A stretch of 64,000 nt of DNA, from assembly GCA_951640195.1 (NCBI GenBank), contig OX621168.1, positions 1,736,001 through 1,800,000 of the forward strand, read 5' to 3'. The first letter of the stretch is position 1. Every line of letters begins with the position of its first letter. The notes beneath the pieces were generated by a model, which was given only the letters and a program-made list of their open reading frames with translations, searched no databases and was not told the origin of the DNA. A program made the translations under genes and the position numbers. This document shows positions 33,601 through 45,680 of this stretch, piece after piece. Source of the stretch: Porpolomopsis calyptriformis (lineage: Eukaryota > Basidiomycota > Agaricomycetes > Agaricales > Hygrophoraceae).

Positions 33601-34774
33601 CATGATAGAACCCGTTTGGCTAACTGTTTGGTGTTTGCTTGATGCTCAATTCGTTCCATAACTTCGTCATAAATCTGGTCGATCTCGCGTGGCAGATTCC
33701 CTAGAATATAAATCACAGCTTTTTGGCTGTCTTGTTCCACAAGGGTGTTCAGATGCAGGCGTGGTAGTAAAAAACTTGTAGCGAAGTCAGGTGGAAACCT
33801 TTGGAGACAATTGGGATACTCACCTGCCTCGAGACTGGTCAACAAGGTTTTTTGTGATAGTGTCTTGTAGACCCGCTAGATCGGGATAGTTGACAAGCCG
33901 ACCTTGAACGTATTTCGTCACATCTTCATCAGTCGCATGAATAGGGAGTCGCTGTGTGTCGTGGAAGTGTTGTTCGATCGAAGGAATGTCGCGTGAGGTG
34001 ACCATCAGGTTGACGGGTCCAGATAACGATCGGAGAGCTTTCAGCAATTTGATACAGCAGTCGTTGGCTTCCGTGCATTCATCCAAGGCATCGACGACAA
34101 TGAATACTTTGGTGTACATCTTGATTTCTGATTCCAGTATTTCGATTAATTCTTCCGGTGTCGGTGTCGTGTTTTGGTTTTGGTGGTAACGATGAAACAG
34201 TTTTACCTTCTCGGATATCGGATCGCGACCTTGCACCAGCTGCTTGAGTAGACTTGCGATTAGGTGAGTGACAGTCTGCGTGGTCTGTTCTTTATAGTCG
34301 CAGTAGATGAATACAATCCCAACATTGCGTTCCCTGAAGCACTTTTGAAGATGGTTTATAACAATAGAGCTTATGTTCGTTTGTATCAGTCGAGGATCAA
34401 CGAATGATTTTCACGATGCCCTTACGCAAGAATAGTCTTCCCAGTGCCGGCTGTCATGAGAGCAATCAGCAAGATAAGTATTATAGGTAGTTTAATTCTT
34501 ACGATCCCCGGGACACCACAGGATGTGAGACGTCCCTTCGCACCAGGCCTGGAATGCTTCACACTCGAGAAGCCAATTGCCGGTCCCTGGTTCACAGACC
34601 TGCATGAAGTCGCTCTGATGGGCTTTGAAGTTGAGAGGAGAAAGCCATCCTGTGATGTTGCGATATTCTTCAACTGCAGAATGTCAGTCCTAGAACATTG
34701 AAAGCAGATAGACACCGGCTCGGTAACCTACCTCGGTGGTAACTGGAGTAGAAGTAATTCATCTCAGTAGCCAT
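30675..34774 (-). CDS. NLR-like STAND protein: NACHT plus ankyrin array (copy 2)
   Basis: Exons 34774-34732, 34673-34503, 34450-34426, 34369-33824, 33774-33428 and 33376-30675 give 1277 residues. The body mirrors copy 1: ITGWLSPLNFKAHQSD linker, the P-loop microexon (GTGKTILA), VFIVVDALDEC, VNLMVTSRDIP, and HYTTQRYFENRWE. About 23 ankyrin repeats (GRTPLSFAAEEGHEAVVKLL) follow, ten more than in copy 1. The N-terminus is less certain. The ATG at 34774 gives a very short first exon (MATEMNYFYSSYHR) without the leader motif of the other NLR-like genes. In the same frame upstream, a plausible acceptor (AACTCAG near 34810) precedes GQLLFHSLNEM, so an earlier first exon may exist. Confidence 0.82.
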
Positions 34775-35511
34775 TTCGTTCAGCGAATGAAACAAAAGCT
34801 GACCGTCCTGAGTTATTCATGCAGCGACAGTCTATAACCTTGTTGCAAACAAGGTCACTGGATAATGACAATTATGCTGGACCACGCCATTTTTCGTGGG
34901 AGTCTTGGTCTCTTCACTCGCGTTTCTTCTTTCGTCGGTCTCTCATTTCCATTTTGGTTCAGTCTATTGTTATTGCTCACACTCGTCCTTATCAATCGTT
35001 CATCTTCAAGACGAAGAAACTCACTTGGATGCTGTGTGAACATACGATCGTCGAATTATCAACATCGGCTCTTGTAGATCAATCTCGTTCTCTCGTTTAT
35101 GTGTACAATCAACATTTGTTTATGATTCCTTTTTTTTCGACAACTTACACCAAGAAATTGTATTTAATGCAAGCAATAAAATATCAAACTCTTTCTTATA
35201 TCACATTCACATGAGCAGCGCTAGAGCTTGTAGTTTAATGATAGTTGAATAAACGGAACTTATCCTTTTACGCTGGGGATATGACTGACGTTACCCTACT
35301 ATGCAGGATGGAAGTTCAAGGAAGAGCGGCGTGGGTAAAGTTTGGGCAATTGTTTGTTATCACCTGGAATCGATCAACCCGCTTCATGAGAGCGACCTTT
35401 ATCTGCAAAGGCGATGTGATGTCGGATGCACTGCTGAAGAGGGCCTTGGTTGGAAATGCCAATTACGAATCGTTATTGGGACAAGAAACGGAGCCAAACA
35501 CTATATTTGCG
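34775..35511 (+). other. Non-coding region with a decayed TPR repeat
   Basis: About 740 bases between the diverging NACHT-ankyrin 2 and kinase genes. From about 35420 to 35490 the plus-strand frame reads SDALLKRALVGNANYESLLG, matching the TPR consensus of the NB-ARC-TPR genes (EALLKRALVG...LG). The nucleotides around CTGAAGAGGGCCTTGGTTGG differ from those near 8435 by two substitutions. It looks like a fragment left by a TPR-NLR gene. Confidence 0.5.
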
Positions 35512-36330
35512 ATGGGTGTTCTGCTTGAACTTTGGCTTCATGTTCCCTCCGCTCTACGCCTTCGCATCTACCAAACATTGATTTATGTGGGCTTTCGATT
35601 ATATGGGAGAACCAGTTCACAACGCTGTTACCGTTTACCTTTCAACCTCTATCCCAAAGTCGGACTCAACGTACTCATGTCTGAGGCCGTTGCGCTGCGT
35701 TACATCACGGACCACACCACCATCCCTATCCCATCTGTCGTTGACGCCATCCCAGTCTCAACAGGAGCATTCATTGTCATGACTCGCATAGCCGGCGAAC
35801 CTATACGGAGTGGCCTTATAAACATGTCTAGCCACGAGCGTTCTCTACTCGCGGCAGACCTGAAGCAATGTTTTGCACAGCTTCGATCGATACCTGCACC
35901 TTCCGATGGACCACAAATTTGCGGAGTTGGAGGAGGATCATTTCGATGTTTTCGCATCCAGTATGACCATATTGGCCCGTTTGCGACCGTGTCCGACCGT
36001 TATCATCACTTATACGAATGTGTTTACTTGAATGAGCGTCAACGCCTCGAAGAATTTGGTCGTAAAGTGCACACCACATCTCATCGGATCTGCCTCACAC
36101 ACAACGACTTGACGCCACATAATATACTCGTTGACGACGCTCATCGACTCTCAGGAATTATTGATTGGGAGTGCGCTGCTTGGCTTCCGGAATATTGGGA
36201 ATATACAAGGTCGTACTTTCATAGAGATTCCTACCATAACTGGTTGCACCTTATGGACGAGGTTTTCGGGCATTGGCCAGAAGAGTTAGCGGTGGAAACG
36301 GAATTTTGGAGATACAACGACCCAATCTAA
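35512..36330 (+). CDS. APH-like (aminoglycoside phosphotransferase fold) kinase
   Basis: The frame from the ATG at 35512 gives 272 residues. The same frame is open further upstream, but that part is the TPR relic, so the later start is preferred. The kinase-like fold is shown by the N-lobe (EAVALRYITDHTTIPIPSVV), the brackets IVMTRIAGEPI, the catalytic loop LTHNDLTPHNILVD (Asp and Asn in HNDLTPHN) and the metal-binding IDWECAAWLPEYWEY. Such enzymes are hugely expanded in Agaricomycetes and mostly uncharacterised; small-molecule phosphorylation is the family default, and antibiotic resistance should not be assumed. No intron is needed. Confidence 0.8.
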   Translation: MGVLLELWLHVPSALRLRIYQTLIYVGFRLYGRTSSQRCYRLPFNLYPKVGLNVLMSEAVALRYITDHTTIPIPSVVDAIPVSTGAFIVMTRIAGEPIRSGLINMSSHERSLLAADLKQCFAQLRSIPAPSDGPQICGVGGGSFRCFRIQYDHIGPFATVSDRYHHLYECVYLNERQRLEEFGRKVHTTSHRICLTHNDLTPHNILVDDAHRLSGIIDWECAAWLPEYWEYTRSYFHRDSYHNWLHLMDEVFGHWPEELAVETEFWRYNDPI

Positions 36331-37162
36331 CTGGTGGCACTACTAGTATTCACGAGCGGGGGAGCTTCTATCCTAGTAACCGTTTGCTCGCAACATGGAA
36401 ACCTTTTCGGGGGTTACTTCTCGAGAGGGGATGTTTACTACGATTCCGATCTGGACGGCGCCTACGTCCATCGTTTGATTACACGACCCTCCTACATCTC
36501 TCTCGTATGTCCTTGGATGGCACAACTCTCAGCTTGAAGTGTTAAAGGACGCGCTCGTACACTTCAAGCTTCATTCAGACTCCTGGATTCATTCGATATG
36601 CATTACGCGGACACGCTCACGCTGCTCGATCTTAACTACGAACCGGAGGGCCCAAGCGGATTCTCGCACTGGTCATCACTGCCGATGCCAAGCCGATATA
36701 AGGGATGGGCCAGGCAGACTTTGGCTGGGTATATGCATTCACATTGTTTGAGCCACCTAATACTGACCAGTGCTTTTGCCGTAGTTCTTTTCCACGTTGA
36801 AAACCGATGTTCAGGCGGATACCCATGCGATCACAAACTGTACCGCTCTCATCCAGCTATTTTGGGATTCCAACTACGGATTCAAAGACGAGCTCATTGC
36901 AATGGAGTCGATGAAAACGGCGCAATACTTCGATACATCTTCAAATAACTTTTGCAGAACAAGACAGAGAAACTCATACTCTCGTCGTTTGTTGGACATC
37001 GCCTCTCTCGTGTCGCCACTTCCCCGACAAGATTCGCATGATTATTACGCTCCTCCGTGATCACTGGAATTGATTGGTTGGAGAGACGCCTATCGAGTTT
37101 ACTTGAACGATAAACACTTTTGTCCATAAAATTTACAACGACCGTTGATCTCATAGCACAAC
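36331..37162 (+). other. Unassigned region with possible exon
   Basis: About 830 bases between the APH-like gene and the RtcB-like gene. One stretch (36786-36945) reads cleanly as FFSTLKTDVQADTHAITNCT and on to ESMKTAQYFDTSSNN, preceded by a good acceptor (TTTTGCCGTAG). The upstream exon and the family are unclear. It may be a gene fragment; I do not call it. Confidence 0.3.
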
Positions 37163-38801
37163 ATGCCTTCATCAAATGCTCGCACACTAACAGTCATCCT
37201 CAATGCCAACCACACCAAAAAGTTTGTTCTCGTCTTGCCAGCTTCAGATAATGCCACAAGGGAGACCATCCTTCGCGAAGCCCGCAACAAATTCCGCATC
37301 AAAACGCTCTCCATCCTCTTTTTGCGAGGCGGAGCCCTCTTAGACAACGACCAACCTCTCCGAGAGTCCGATACGATCGTCTGGGTCGGCAAGGGAGAGC
37401 CCTACAGTGGACCGCCAGCTGATCCTTCCTCTTCCCGATCCGACCAACCCGCTGAGGTACGGATCATCGCAGAACGGAGCTTCGTCGACGACCAGGCGAT
37501 CAAGCAGCTTCAAGCGCTCGCACATCTGCCTGGCGTGAGACTGGCCGTCGGCATGCCCGATCTGCACCCCGGAAGCAGGTTCCCCATCGGTTGTGCCATC
37601 GTTTCCGGTACGTACGCCTCCGAGTTCCCCTCTCCAAAACCACCCACCACCACCACCACCACCAACCCTCCGTTCCACAGATGGTATTTACCCTGCACTC
37701 ATCGGATCAGATATCGGATGTGGTATCGCGCTATACCCTCTTGCCCCACATTCGCGATCTCTCTCCAATTCCAAAAAAGTCGCCGCCATGCTCACTGGCC
37801 TGGACGAGCCCTGGTCCGGCTCCGTCTCAGACTGGCTCGCGAACTACACCATCCTCGAACCCTCAGCCTTCGATCAGACCTTGGGCACCGTCGGTGCGGG
37901 GAACCATTTTGCCGAAATCTGCACCGTGGAGCGAATAGTGAACGAGGCCGCGGCACAGAGATTAGGCATCAAAGACGACGGTGTTTATCTGCTAGGTATA
38001 TCACCATCAACCCTTCTCTTCACACATATCTGCATGCATCTGCACAGTTCATTCAGGTTCTCGCGGGTTAGGTGGCTCCATCTTGGCCGAGCACACAACT
38101 ACAGAGTCCAACCCCTATCTCCCGCCCGAGTCTCCTCGGCTTCCTCCATATCTTACAGAACACGATCGCGCCGTTAAGTGGGCCATCGCGAATCGTGATT
38201 TAATTGCCCACCGAGTCAAACAATGTCTGTTCTCTACGGCCGACGACGACAACGACATCAACCCGAGAGGATTAGACAAAATCCTGGACATCACCCACAA
38301 CTCTGTGACCAAACATACCTTGACTCTCGCAGGCGAGAGAAGAGAGGTGTGGTTACACAGAAAGGGAGCGGCCCCGACGGACCGAGGTATTGCTCCCTGT
38401 CCTGGCAGCCGTGGTGATTTCAGCTGGCTGCTAGAACCAGTCGGTAACGGAGAGTACAATGGTTAGTAACCTTCGCCTTCCCAATCTTTCTGTGCCAGCG
38501 GCTTGCTTATGTTTGCCCTGCAGCCCTTTCACTCGCTCATGGCGCAGGCCGACGGCAGGGTCGCAAGGCACTTCACGACCCTGGGTCGAAGCTCTCCAAA
38601 GCGAATTTGACCACAACTTCGCTGGGTTCCACTGTGGTGTGCACTGATCCAGATCTACTGATCGAAGAGCGGCCGGAAGCATATAAAGATGTGGCGTGTG
38701 TTGTAGATGACATGGAGAAGAAGGAAATGTGTAGAGGCGTTGCGATACTGCGCCCTTTTGTGACGTACAAAGTGCGAGAAGGAGGCGAGAATAGAAAATA
38801 G
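37163..38801 (+). CDS. RtcB-family RNA ligase with extra N-terminal domain
   Basis: Exons 37163-37607, 37681-37995, 38048-38461 and 38524-38801 give 483 residues. RtcB joins 2',3'-cyclic-phosphate and 5'-OH RNA ends using GTP and Mn2+. The core motifs are all present: MPDLHPGSRFPIG (about 130), SDIGCG (metal-binding Cys, about 160), GAGNHFAE (about 220), HSGSRGLG (about 254), ITHNSVTKH (about 335), HRKGAAPTDRG (about 356, the His expected to be guanylylated) and the final AHGAGRR. The variant HRKGAAP and PIG signatures suggest the RtcB-like branch rather than the archaeal/metazoan tRNA ligase. Residues 1-90 (LTVILNANHTKKFVLVLP...ESDTIVWVGKG) look like a small beta-grasp/doublecortin-like domain not present in bacterial RtcB. 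Intron 1 contains a CAC microsatellite (37645-37663). Confidence 0.88.
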
Positions 38802-38892
38802 AACATTATCATTGTCATTTTATGGTATTGAAAATCGGAAGCGGTTCGACAAGAGATCACAATCCGAACCTCCGACAACACAACACACGCAA

Positions 38893-40036
38893 CTAATATT
38901 GAGGGGACATCCCCATAGGTGGAGGCATCATAGGCACACCTGGCGGAGCAAACCCGGGTGGTGGAGGTGGCGGAAACGTTCCTTGGGGGTTGAATACTTG
39001 CATATTGGGTGGAGGTGGTGGTGGCGGCATCCCCATCTGCATTGGCATTCCAGGAGGGAGGATCGTTTGCTGCGGATTGAATCCGGGGGGAGGAGGGGGT
39101 TGCGCAAGAGCCCCCGCAAACTGACCCTGGTACGGGCCCTGAAACCCTTGCATGGGTGGCCTGGGGCCAAAGGTTATGGGCGCTGGAGGAGGGCGAGCGG
39201 CGACAGGCAAGGCGTTGTTTTTTCGAGCTTGTGCGGCGAGAAGGCGTTCTGCCGGGGTGCCGTGACGTTCGCCCTTCCCATCCTTTTTGAATGCGTACTG
39301 GACAGTGATGGCTTTGTTCATGAGGAACTGACCGTTCATGGACTCGATGGCCGCATCTGAGGCCTCAAAGTCCGTGTAAGATACGAAGCCGTAGCCTTTT
39401 GATTTTCCGTTGGCGGGATCACGAGCAATCTAGGTGGCGATTATATAAGTAACGAAATGGTGACCATGAGCTCGTACGTACTTTAGCCGTCGTTGCCATT
39501 AATCCAAAGGCACTGAAGGTATCGTACAACAATCGCTCGTCCAGATTTTCATCTAAATTTCCAATAAAAAGGTTGGCGCCAACGTCAAGCTGCTTCTTGT
39601 CGGAAGAGGCCTGTACACAGGATGTAAGTACGAGCATGATGCCGATCCGCGTGACAGAGTCCCTGCGACGAACCTTGTTAACCCTGATGGGCTTGCCCCA
39701 CAATTTAATCTGATTCATGATCTTACATGCATATTCTGCGTCCTCCTCCGTGAGAAACTCGCAAAAGCCATAACCCTGATGCGCCATGGATATACGATCC
39801 TTGGGTAGATGAACATTCACTGCGAGTGGTTTGTAAAATAACGAGACAATAAACATCGAGAGGAACGGACCAACTGGACCGGCTTGAAGCATCAACTCCC
39901 ACACGAGAGCATCGGTGCACCGCTCGTCGAGATTTCCCTTGAGATTCAGAGTGAGTGCGCTGGCCGATATTGAGCGATGCTAGCTAACCAAATACACCGT
40001 AGCTTCCTGATTTCTGTCATCCTGAGGACGAGACAT
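38893..40036 (-). CDS. HSH49: Splicing factor 3b subunit 4 (two RRMs)
   Basis: Exons 40036-39989, 39937-39871, 39819-39674, 39610-39482 and 39429-38893 give 308 residues. SF3b4/Hsh49 binds Cus1 (SF3b2) and contacts pre-mRNA near the branch point in the U2 snRNP. RRM1 starts at [20 protein letters not shown] and contains [20 protein letters not shown]2 has [20 protein letters not shown] and [18 protein letters not shown], and ends [17 protein letters not shown], a signature of this family. The Pro/Met/Gly-rich tail ([11 protein letters not shown]) is typical. All introns are GT-AG, 51-63 nt. Confidence 0.92.
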
Positions 40037-40429
40037 TGGAATGAAACGCAAGTGGCACGTGACATAGGACGAAAATCAATTTGTCGCAGAAAAATTGATT
40101 ACAGGAAATTTGGATTCAGTAAAGAGATTACAGATACTTTCTCGATTGAACGGCCAAAGAGGATTAGATCCCTGTTCAAGGGTATTAGATTCCCACCCTG
40201 ACCCAGACTTCCCATCCCTACAAACTACAAGGCAGAGGCAGCGGAAGAGACAAAGACCGAAGCAAGGGCCGGCTATCCCTCAAGAAAATGAAATGTAATC
40301 TGGGTGGTGGGCAGGTCGAAAGATGTCGATTTAACTGAGAACAGAGAGAAGAAGATTCCAGAAGCAGAAACAGTGGTACGGGAAGTCGTCGTGGGGAGAC
40401 GCGCAACGGGTATCGTCACGGAAGATTCC

Positions 40430-41222
<793 letters not shown>

Positions 41223-41884
41223 ATCGTCAAAAGGAGTCTAAGAAAAAGAAGCACAGAAAAGCTACGCCAATGTATTAGCACAAGCGATAGAGTGCGCAAA
41301 GAGCGGAGATTTCAGGACACGACCGAGGAGTGCCTGTCTAGCGTGGTAACCACGCCTCCTGTGGCTGTGCCTTTGACCGGCTGGGTGAATTTATTGAAGA
41401 AAACGACGAAACGTACCTTATTGAATGAGGACAGGGAGGAAATCTGTGGCCTGGTGACGCGAGGGGTACGGCTGATATGCAAGTTGGACTTGAATGGGAT
41501 CAGTCGGTTGCGACGTTCGCAGTCTGGTCACTTGCAACAGTGGTCTGCACAAAGATTGAGCGCACGATAAAATAGCGAAAAAAAGGAGGCTATATGTACG
41601 GACGGCGAGGATGGGCGCTTGTGGCAGGTTGAGGGACAGGTGCTGTTTGCTGGACGGTCTGATCCAAACCCGTCTAATTCGAAAAGACTACCAAACAAAT
41701 ACAAACCTGTGCCGCTAGTACAAACAGATCCTACACTATTTGTATCGATACATCAGAAGTGGGGCCGTACAATGATGGCTGTGGATCCGAATTGGGAGGG
41801 TGATAAGTTAGGATGAACGGAAATGAATTTCTGATGCAGTCGGTACATTAGAGTCATTTGTAGAATGATCCACTCTCACTCACA
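41223..41884. other. Intergenic region, nothing recognised
   Basis: About 660 bases upstream of CDC42 and downstream of a WD40 gene on the same strand. It should contain the CDC42 promoter and 5' leader. The plus-strand frame at 41292-41570 has no family likeness. Confidence 0.45.
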
Positions 41885-43519
41885 TCAAACCCGCGGCTGG
41901 GGCCACCAAGTAAGCCGACCGTGCTTTGTGCCGGTGATCAGATATCCATCATCGAACGCACGAGTTCCATCATATGTCTGTAAAAACTCAATGCCAACAT
42001 TCAATATCAAACAGCTGTAACTCCTCACCGCTACTGCTTGGACAGTATCTTCTACGAGAAGAGTCAGCACGTGACAGACAGAGCGTATGTCCAAGTACCT
42101 TTGCCATGGTCCAAACCATATACGACTTCGCCTTTGCGTCTATCCCATATCAGCACGCATCCCTCCACTGTTCCAGACAAGACCGCTCTCCCCCAGCGTG
42201 CAAACACGGCACCAAAGTCAGAACTTTTTGTCTGGTTAACCCCCAATTTTTTGCATGAATATATTTGTTCGATCTTGCCCGAGTGGAGGTGATGTCTTAT
42301 GTGAACGAGGTTCGAGCGATTGCCCGTTTGGGCAATCAACACTTGATCCCCAGTGTCGTTCACTTCGATGCAGTATCTGCAAGGAAATAATTGGCATCTT
42401 TTGGTTCAGACCGTAAACGAAACACTGACACATTGGAGTCTACGAATGTGTATCCATGAGGAATACCATCGGGTACTGGACAATACCAGCTGTCCCTGGT
42501 CATCAGTAGACAATTTCAATGATCAATCATGAGCCACTTACAGAACACCATTTGTGGTCCCTCCGAAGAGGCCCTTTCCATCCGGAATAAACTTGATAGA
42601 AGAAACATTTGGCCAAATGATAGGATGTTGTGGTTTCCATATCCCTAAAGAAGGTTAGCTTTGCATTGGGAGCAACTCTAGTCTTCTACCTTCAATCAAC
42701 ATCCAGAGTTTGACAGCCTCTCGGGGGAACGCCACCGCAATGCAGCCGCGAGAGTAGGCAAAACACATACCACCTTCAGCTCGATCTCCACCGCATGCGT
42801 CCAGAATCTTGGTCCATTGCCAATGCTCTTGGGGCTACAAGGGTTATGAGACAAATTACAGTGAATTGAATGAAGTGCCTACTGTTCGCGTCCATTGACT
42901 AACCACGCCATCGTCCGTCAATAGCATTATTCCAGCATCACCATCCATCCACGCAACAGATACCACGGCAGAATTGTGTGTCAATCTCGTCATTTCCTTA
43001 AGAGTGATATTACTCCAAATCCGTACAGTCCGGTCAGCACCTTCAGAAAAGTCGTTAATTCAGCAGCTGCAACTTCCGGACGATTACTCACAGGTCAATG
43101 CAAGCAGACTTCCATCCAAACTCAAAGTGATTCCTTGAATCCCGAGGTCACCGCCTCCATTCAAACGCGCGGAATGAATACTACCTAACGCTGGCCAACT
43201 GAAGAGTCGTTTGGATGGAGGCCAAAGGTCCGCATCCTGACAATCTGGTACACGCTTAATTCCTCTCGACCACTGGCTCGCTTGCGGGGACAGGGGTGCG
43301 AGATGATCCGTTCCGAAACCTGAAACGCTGTCAGCGGCAGTAACGTGACGACAAAAGCAAAGTAGACATACTACGATTGATAGTTGTAGTTGGTATATGG
43401 TGACTTGGCAGATTTGTGGAGGAAAAGTTGGCATGGGGGGAGTTCCGCATACCGACCGATCCGGCGGATGTTGGTGGCACAGATTGTGGGGTAGATAGTG
43501 AATATCGTGGCCATGGCAT
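41885..43519 (-). CDS. WD40-repeat protein of unknown function
   Basis: Well-supported exons are 43519-43375, 43319-43092, 43040-42883, 42834-42690, 42644-42542 and 42495 onward, with at least three further exons to the stop at 41885. WD-type ends are visible: DRTVRIWSNI, DGVVSQWTRT, AVKLWML, GCVLIWDRRKGEVVYG and HGRLTWWPQP. These would make one beta-propeller after a Ser/Pro-rich N-terminal region (RYSLSTPQSVPPTSAGS). Introns are very short (35-55 nt). One junction near 42400 is uncertain; the best in-phase choice is a 35-nt intron. The true start could be further upstream if this gene is joined to the neighbouring disordered protein, but the reading phases do not fit such a join. Confidence 0.7.
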
Positions 43520-43711
43520 GAGGGTACGTAATCTGGGAGATAGGCTAAGCTCCTCTCGGAGTGGAGGAAGATCCGTATTAACCAAATTTGACTGTATAGG
43601 TTCAGAACTTCGAGGCCATTTGAATGCGTTATCTAAAAAAATTATTGATCAGAGCATACATGTGAACAAAGGAAACAACAATACACGAATTAGATCTTCG
43701 GTTGCCATAAG

Positions 43712-45680
43712 TTACCGATTGAGAATTTCCTGGCGCGGACCCATTTGGTTGCCGTACCCGCGACCACCGTCTCTTTGGAAGTGGCGGGGTCGAGGGACGT
43801 GAAATCGCAGGATAGGGTGAGCACTGAGAGGAGGGGAAGCGCATGGCAGACCTTGAAGGCGGTCTGGGATTCAAGGGACCAGATGATGGACCAGACGTAT
43901 TATACATATGTGACTTCGGGTCTGGGGAAGGCGAAGATCGCTGAAGAATACTCCAATTTGGCGCTGGAGTAGCCTTCTCGACTAAATCTCGCCCGTTATA
44001 AAATCCAGATCTTCGGGTCGGTGGCTGTCTTGGACCTGATCGCAACGGTCGAAATGGTGGACGTCGACTATTCGATTGACTTATTAATATACTATCGGAT
44101 TTATGTGGGGTAATTCACCTTTCGTTGGGGGGAGCAATGGCATTCCGACGAAAGTGCGGGAAGTAATACGAGTCGTCATGCCTCCGGTGTGAAGGGGGAC
44201 TTGGCGCAAGCGGCCGGTTCTAAAAAATGACAGGTTATAGGGAAGAGACAACCCGCATCAAGACTTACCCAATTCATACGTGAGCGTGGGTCAGAATGGG
44301 TATCAGTACCTTCATCCTTGGGCAATTCCCGAATGAAGATGTCGCTTGGAGTCTCAGTCTCCGATCTTAAAGGCGCCAATGGGCTCCGCCGTCTTCGTGT
44401 AGAAACAAACGCGTTGTTAGCGGCACGTCCTGATCCAGCGACATTTATCAGAGGCGACTGAGGGCCGGATCCCATCGCCTTGGGTGGAATAAGCTCAGTG
44501 GAAGAGCATCGTGATTTGGGTTGCCGCGAGTCGGAATCCTGGGTGACGTGGTCTAGAGCCTTCTCAGCGGTTATTGGTGACAAGGAGTGCGGTGTAGGAA
44601 GGTGAGAATGGGAGACGTTCTCCCTCACTGGCGTTACTTCGACCCGTTGCTTTCGACGAGCAGATTTCAGCCTCTGAGCATCTGAACTTGAGGCGACCGA
44701 AGATGTACGAGAGGAGGGGGGACTCATGTCAGGTGCGAGGTTAGTCTTAGGAACCGTTGCGGGGCAAAAAACAGGTGAACTGAGTTCCCTAATAGTCAAA
44801 CTACGATCATGGCTCTCACGAATCTATACGTGATGAGGGATTGATCAAACGTGGATCGATCATAACTCACATGATTGTCCTCCCACAGAGGTGGTTTAGT
44901 TATATGGGTGTTGTCGCGAGAAGGGATGGGATGCGGTGTAGTAGCGTGGATTTGCTGATTCAAAAGTTTGTGGGAACCAGGGGGCGGGTTAACACGAGGT
45001 GGGTGATGTAAAGAATCATCTTGAACATGTTTTGAAACGTATTTCTCCTGGGCTCGAACAGACGTCGAAACGAGTCCACCCTCAATTTTGATCGATTGTG
45101 AACCCAGATGAGGTTCTGCTTGCACCCCAACTGACTTATGCGATTGACTCGGCCGGGGGACGTCATCTAAGGGATATCCATCGCTTGTATAAGAAATAAG
45201 GGAGAAAATGGATACATACTTACAGGCCGTGGGCCTTATCCCGTGTCTCTTTGTCGAAGTCCACGCCTTGCGCATCTTAGGTGGAAGGGCTTGCTTAACA
45301 AGCTGCAAATCAAAGCCGTCTTCCTTAGTGGAGTGAACCACATCTTCTTCTTCGGAGCTTTCACCCGAGACCGGTATGTCTCCCTCCAATATAACGGCTT
45401 GATCTTTGAATTCCCCGTCTGGTGAAGCGATTGCGAGTAAGATCTCCTTTCCCGGCTTTACCTCGAACCGCTTTTGAGCAAACAAACTAAAGTATGCAAC
45501 CGATTGTGTCTCTTCATCGTCTCCAGACTCATCCGATAATTCAATGCGCCGCAGAACTACGTGAGCTTTCTGTGTGGAACCATGGGGTCGAAGGCGGAGA
45601 CATCCCTTGACGCCGAGGATGGAAGCCAGTGTTGGTGTCAGAAAGGAACCTTCTCCATCACTGAGACTCGAGTCGTCCAT
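43712..45680 (-). CDS. Large disordered protein of unknown function
   Basis: Exons 45680-45224, 45166-44871, 44823-44269, 44219-44119, 44067-43825 and 43772-43712 give about 570 residues. The N-terminus has the only compact-looking part (LTPTLASILGVKGCLRLRP, then AHVVLRRIELSDESGDDEE and SLFAQKRFEVKPGKEILLAI). It may be a small beta domain. The rest is rich in Ser, Pro and Arg (SRTSSVASSSDAQRLKSARR) and ends in an RGG-like GGRGYGNQM segment, hinting at nucleic-acid binding. The last two junctions are less sure: an alternative without the final intron ends at 43629. An in-phase 51-nt intron was chosen at 44068-44118. Confidence 0.6.

Noticed and set aside
35245..35511. Longer N-terminus for the APH-like kinase
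   Set aside because: There is no ATG at the start of the frame, and the added residues are TPR relic rather than kinase.
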